A DNA stretch of 11,629 nucleotides from Pseudomonadota bacterium (GTDB taxonomy: Bacteria > Pseudomonadota > Gammaproteobacteria > UBA1113), in the NCBI GenBank assembly GCA_021782065.1, contig JAJXVQ010000028.1:1-11629 (forward strand), read 5' to 3'. The notes under the pieces were generated by a model that saw only the letters and a list, made by a program, of their open reading frames with translations, was not told the DNA's origin and made no database searches. This document shows positions 6,643-11,629 of this stretch, piece by piece (position 1 is the first letter of the stretch; the number at the start of each line of letters is the position of its first letter). A program made the position numbers and the translations under genes.

Positions 6643-8160
6643 TTACGACGATGCCACCATTTCTGCCTTGCTTGCGGCAAGCACCTCCTCACTTACCTTA
6701 ACTCCAGGCTCACGTATTAATCTATCCAACAATGGTCGTAACCGGAAAAGAATCACTGCCACCGAGACACTGGCAAGTCCCAAGAGTATAAAAACCCGTG
6801 CATAGGTGTGGTTGGTTGCTAAAGGCGACAAGTCACCCGTACTAGAATAAGTTGCCCACTTGGACATAACGCCAGTGATAGCACCACCCATGCCACTGGT
6901 CATCATCCACGTACCCATCATGACACCACGTAAGCGGGGAGGGGCGAGTTGTCCAACCATGGCATAACCTATAGGGCCTAAGAATAATTCGCCTGTACCT
7001 TGTAAGGCATAACCCGCTGTAATCCAAGTTACAGAGACGTAACCGTGCGTATTAGAAACGGCAATACCTAGAGGAATAACCAAGAGCCCGGCACCTATAA
7101 GGAGCAGTGCCGCAGAAAACTGTTGTGTCAGCGATACCTTATAACCCTTACGGCGTAACCATTGAAACAGAGCCGCTAAGGGCGGTGCACCCAACATGAT
7201 CATAAAGGGGTTGATATTAAAAAACCATTGTGGTGGGATAGTAAAATTAAAGATTTGACGGTTCACATTGCGCTCTAGAAACAAGGCTAACCCATTGGGA
7301 ACTAACAAAGCGATGGTCCAGAAGGTAATGGCGGCAACAGAAAATATCAAATAAGCGTGCATTTTTTGCCTGCTGCTGATGTCCTTTTCTGCGAAAGACA
7401 ATACCAGTAAAAAAGCAAGCACAAAAAGTGTGCTATAAATGACTAAATTTTGGCTGGTTGCGGGGTGTTCTACTAAGCGATATAGGACTAAGAACAACGC
7501 TAAAATGAGTATTGAACCAAAAAAAACGCGTGGCGCTTTATTGATTGATAGCTGATAAGCCGTTTGTATATCCTTCAATTTAGACCAATTGCAGGCAACG
7601 AGAACGATGGCGATGAGGTTACCTAAGCCGCTTAATAGAAACAGGTCGTGGTAATTACTATGTAGCTGGAAATAGCCAGCGATTATGTTGGCTGCAAAAA
7701 AACCCAGATTCATACTGCTGTAGTTCCATAGAAAAGCGGTTTCACGGCGCTTGTCGTCGGGTTGGAATAGTTGGGTGACCATACAGTTAAGGCAGGTGAC
7801 ATTTAAACCTGCTCCTGTCAAGAAAAAGGCAATACCACTATAAAAACCATGTAAAGTAGGGGTAGTAATCAGATAACAGCCTATAGCAATAGACAGCATA
7901 CTGATAATAAATAACGATCTATAGCTTAAAAAACGCCCCCCCACATAGCCGCCCAAGATATGCAAGCCATAATTAAAGGCTAAAAACATGGCGATGAGAC
8001 TGGTGGTAAAATGGTCGTCCAAATGCAGACCTTGTGAGCAGTATATAGCCAATGTGGAGTAGATGGTAGCAAAACTAATCAACGAAAATAGTTGTACAAA
8101 GATTAAGGCAACTGTTCCAGATGGCATTTTTTGGCCAGATTTGGCGGCTAAAGTCGTCAT
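6643..8160 (-). CDS. POT/PTR2-like MFS transporter lacking the usual coupling residues
   Basis: The 505-residue protein is very hydrophobic, with about 12-14 membrane segments. It resembles proton-dependent oligopeptide transporters such as E. coli DtpA: NPFMIMLGAPPLAALF, IPLGIAVS, YVSVTWITAGYALQGTGELFLGPIGYAMVGQLAPPRLRG and GTWMMTSGMGG in the C-terminal half, and NYSSMNLGFF (146-155), which corresponds to the PTR2 FYxxINxGSL signature. Glu391 of TM10 is kept. The helix-1 ExxERFxYY motif is gone: the matching residues 23-31 read Q-L-F-S-L-I-S-F-A. The TM4 lysine appears to be Val121. The protein is therefore a divergent POT member whose substrate and coupling may differ. AAGGG (8172-8176) lies 9 bases before the ATG; Met12 is a possible later start. 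It converges on glyS and diverges from gyrB. Confidence 0.88.
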   Translation of the reverse strand: MTTLAAKSGQKMPSGTVALIFVQLFSLISFATIYSTLAIYCSQGLHLDDHFTTSLIAMFLAFNYGLHILGGYVGGRFLSYRSLFIISMLSIAIGCYLITTPTLHGFYSGIAFFLTGAGLNVTCLNCMVTQLFQPDDKRRETAFLWNYSSMNLGFFAANIIAGYFQLHSNYHDLFLLSGLGNLIAIVLVACNWSKLKDIQTAYQLSINKAPRVFFGSILILALFLVLYRLVEHPATSQNLVIYSTLFVLAFLLVLSFAEKDISSRQKMHAYLIFSVAAITFWTIALLVPNGLALFLERNVNRQIFNFTIPPQWFFNINPFMIMLGAPPLAALFQWLRRKGYKVSLTQQFSAALLLIGAGLLVIPLGIAVSNTHGYVSVTWITAGYALQGTGELFLGPIGYAMVGQLAPPRLRGVMMGTWMMTSGMGGAITGVMSKWATYSSTGDLSPLATNHTYARVFILLGLASVSVAVILFRLRPLLDRLIREPGVKVSEEVLAASKAEMVASS

Positions 8161-8195
8161 ATGTGGGTACCCTTATGTCATTGCTGTAATTTCGA

Positions 8196-8224
8196 ATTAG
8201 ATAACAAACTAGCCTCAATTGCAA
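8196..8224 (-). promoter_or_regulatory. Promoter of the POT-like transporter
   Basis: On the minus strand TTGCAA (8219-8224) and TCTAAT (8196-8201) are separated by 17 bases; the -10 matches consensus at five of six positions, the -35 at four. The -10 lies 35 bases before the transporter start codon. Confidence 0.5.
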
Positions 8225-8277
8225 GCTATTTTTTATGGCTAGAATAGCGAGTATAACTACGAGGATTGCTTGAATTG

Positions 8278-8286
8278 TGATATAAT
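8278..8286 (+). promoter_or_regulatory. Extended -10 promoter of gyrB
   Basis: TGATATAAT forms an extended -10 with a perfect TATAAT (8281-8286) 54 bases before the gyrB ATG. The -35 position (8258-8263, TACGAG) is poor, as is common for extended -10 promoters. In many bacteria gyrase promoters react to loss of supercoiling through the -10 region; this is not shown here. Confidence 0.6.
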
Positions 8287-8340
8287 AATCACCTTGTAGC
8301 AGGTAATTTGCTGCGATATTTTAAATAAACGAGGTCTTAG

Positions 8341-10756
<2,416 letters not shown>

Positions 10757-10758
<2 letters not shown>

Positions 10759-10787
10759 CCACCCTGTGGCTCATTCTGTAGGGGTGG
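10757..10787 (+). other. Two competing hairpins after gyrB
   Basis: AGCCAC (10757-10762) can pair with GTGGCT (10766-10771) around a CCT loop. Alternatively CCACCC (10759-10764) can pair with GGGTGG (10782-10787). The two pairings share bases and exclude each other. Neither is followed by a T-run, so this is not a standard terminator. The rest of 10788-10879 shows only a TATATA (10843-10848) without a good -35 and the dapB ribosome binding site. Confidence 0.35.
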
Positions 10788-10879
10788 TTCGTGAACTGCC
10801 CGGAATAGACCTATGAATATTTCTAGATTTTGCATCTCGAAGTATATATAGGTTAGGTGTAGGTAGGAGGGACAAATAA

Positions 10880-11614
10880 ATGACTATTCGAGTATTAGTA
10901 AATGGAGCCTTAGGGCATATGGGGCAGGAAGTCGTGCAAGCGTTGCGAGCCGATGCTCGATTTAGCATAGTGGGGACTTGTGGTCGTAGCGATGATTTGT
11001 CTGCCGCCATCAAACATAGTCAAGCCGATGTAGTAGTCGATTTTACCAATGCCAGCGTAGTGTTTAACAATAGTCAGAAGATCTTAGCAGCTGGGGCTAG
11101 ACCGGTTATCGGTACCTCAGGATTAATGCTGCCACAGATCGAACAATTAAAAAATATGGCAAAAGCACAAAACTTGGGGGGTATTATTGCACCTAACTGT
11201 TCATTGGGTGCTATTTTGATGATTAAGTACGCCACACACTGGATAAAATATTTTCCAGAAGCAGAAATTATTGAGTTGCATCACGAAGGTAAATTAGATG
11301 CGCCTTCGGGTACTGCTTTATGTACCGCACAAATGATGGCGGCCTTGCGCGATAAAGTGCCGGAACCTCGCCCTGAACATATACTGGTTGCGGGGGCTAG
11401 AGGCGCAAATGTAGAAGGCATACACGTGCATTCTATACGTTTACCCGGTTTAGTTGCGCATCAAGAAATTATTTTTGGTGGCTTAGATGAAACCCTCACT
11501 GTGCGTCACGATTCACTACATAGACGTTCTTTTATGCCGGGCGTGTTGTTGGCTTGTGAAAAGGTGATGGGTCTTACGGAATTAGTGTATGGTTTGGAAA
11601 ACATTATAGATTAG
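10880..11614 (+). CDS. dapB: 4-hydroxy-tetrahydrodipicolinate reductase
   Basis: DapB reduces 4-hydroxy-tetrahydrodipicolinate with NAD(P)H in the diaminopimelate/lysine pathway, which supplies peptidoglycan and lysine. The 244 residues show the N-terminal nucleotide-binding GALGHMG (9-15), the DFTNAS strand end (54-59), GTSG (78-81), APNCSLGA (104-111) and the catalytic E-L-H-H-x-x-K-x-DAPSGTA block. His134 and Lys138 correspond to E. coli His159 and Lys163. It is about 30 residues shorter than the E. coli enzyme; most of the loss is in the loop between the first strands (35-48), as in the short form found in many bacteria. AGGAGGG (10865-10871) lies 8 bases before the ATG. It may share the gyrB transcript, since no clear terminator lies between. 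Confidence 0.96.
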   Translation: MTIRVLVNGALGHMGQEVVQALRADARFSIVGTCGRSDDLSAAIKHSQADVVVDFTNASVVFNNSQKILAAGARPVIGTSGLMLPQIEQLKNMAKAQNLGGIIAPNCSLGAILMIKYATHWIKYFPEAEIIELHHEGKLDAPSGTALCTAQMMAALRDKVPEPRPEHILVAGARGANVEGIHVHSIRLPGLVAHQEIIFGGLDETLTVRHDSLHRRSFMPGVLLACEKVMGLTELVYGLENIID

Positions 11615-11620
11615 GATAAT

Positions 11621-11629
11621 ATGGGTAAA
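11621..11629 (+). CDS. Possible start of the next gene (cut by the window edge)
   Basis: An ATG at 11621 follows the dapB stop by 6 bases, with AGGA (11613-11616) at a short 4-base spacing. Only three codons (Met-Gly-Lys) are visible. In many gammaproteobacteria carA follows dapB, but three residues cannot test this. Confidence 0.3.

Noticed and set aside
10759..10879. A lysine riboswitch before dapB
   Set aside because: The interval is only 121 bases and shows none of the multi-helix conserved core expected of that class.
10771..11013. An 80-codon minus-strand open frame over the dapB start
   Set aside because: It covers the dapB leader and the conserved nucleotide-binding motif antisense, with no ribosome binding site or family resemblance.

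Overview
The window looks like a piece of the chromosome of an AT-rich gammaproteobacterium. It carries CsrA, DksA with an intact four-cysteine zinc finger, a two-subunit glycyl-tRNA synthetase (GlyQ/GlyS), an 805-residue GyrB with the long gammaproteobacterial insert, and a short-form DapB. The base composition, the POT-family transporter and the mix of genes recall the Legionella/Coxiella side of the class (Legionellales-like). This placement is an inference from gene content and was not tested by a search.

Layout. 1-57 is the acidic tail of an unidentified gene. 114-314 is csrA, closed by a strong terminator at 334-388. 389-597 is a hairpin-rich stretch that ends in a possible 25-codon ORF with a good ribosome binding site. 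594-1120 (minus) is a two-gene cassette, DUF4160 then DUF2442, with its own promoter. 1218-1406 (minus) is a very basic 62-residue protein of unknown function. 1540-1615 (minus) is tRNA-Phe(GAA) with a clear promoter. 1890-6545 (plus) is a tightly packed unit: dksA, a membrane fatty acid desaturase, glyQ and glyS, closed by a terminator near 6604-6637. 6643-8160 (minus) is a POT/PTR2-like transporter. A divergent promoter region (8161-8340) separates it from gyrB (8341-10758, plus). dapB (10880-11614) follows, and the first codons of a further gene may start at 11621.

How the genes fit together. Most of the window is core housekeeping: post-transcriptional control (CsrA), the stringent-response cofactor of RNA polymerase (DksA), glycine charging, phenylalanine tRNA, DNA supercoiling and lysine/diaminopimelate synthesis. 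The tight dksA-desaturase-glyQ-glyS packing suggests that a transcription regulator, membrane-lipid unsaturation and a translation enzyme share one transcript. The accessory, least explained part is 389-1540: structured non-coding DNA, a toxin-antitoxin-like cassette and an orphan cationic small protein. The transporter is also odd, because it keeps the POT fold signature but has lost the N-terminal residues normally used for proton and peptide coupling. I did not find a clear new multi-gene system; the best candidates are listed as findings with modest scores.
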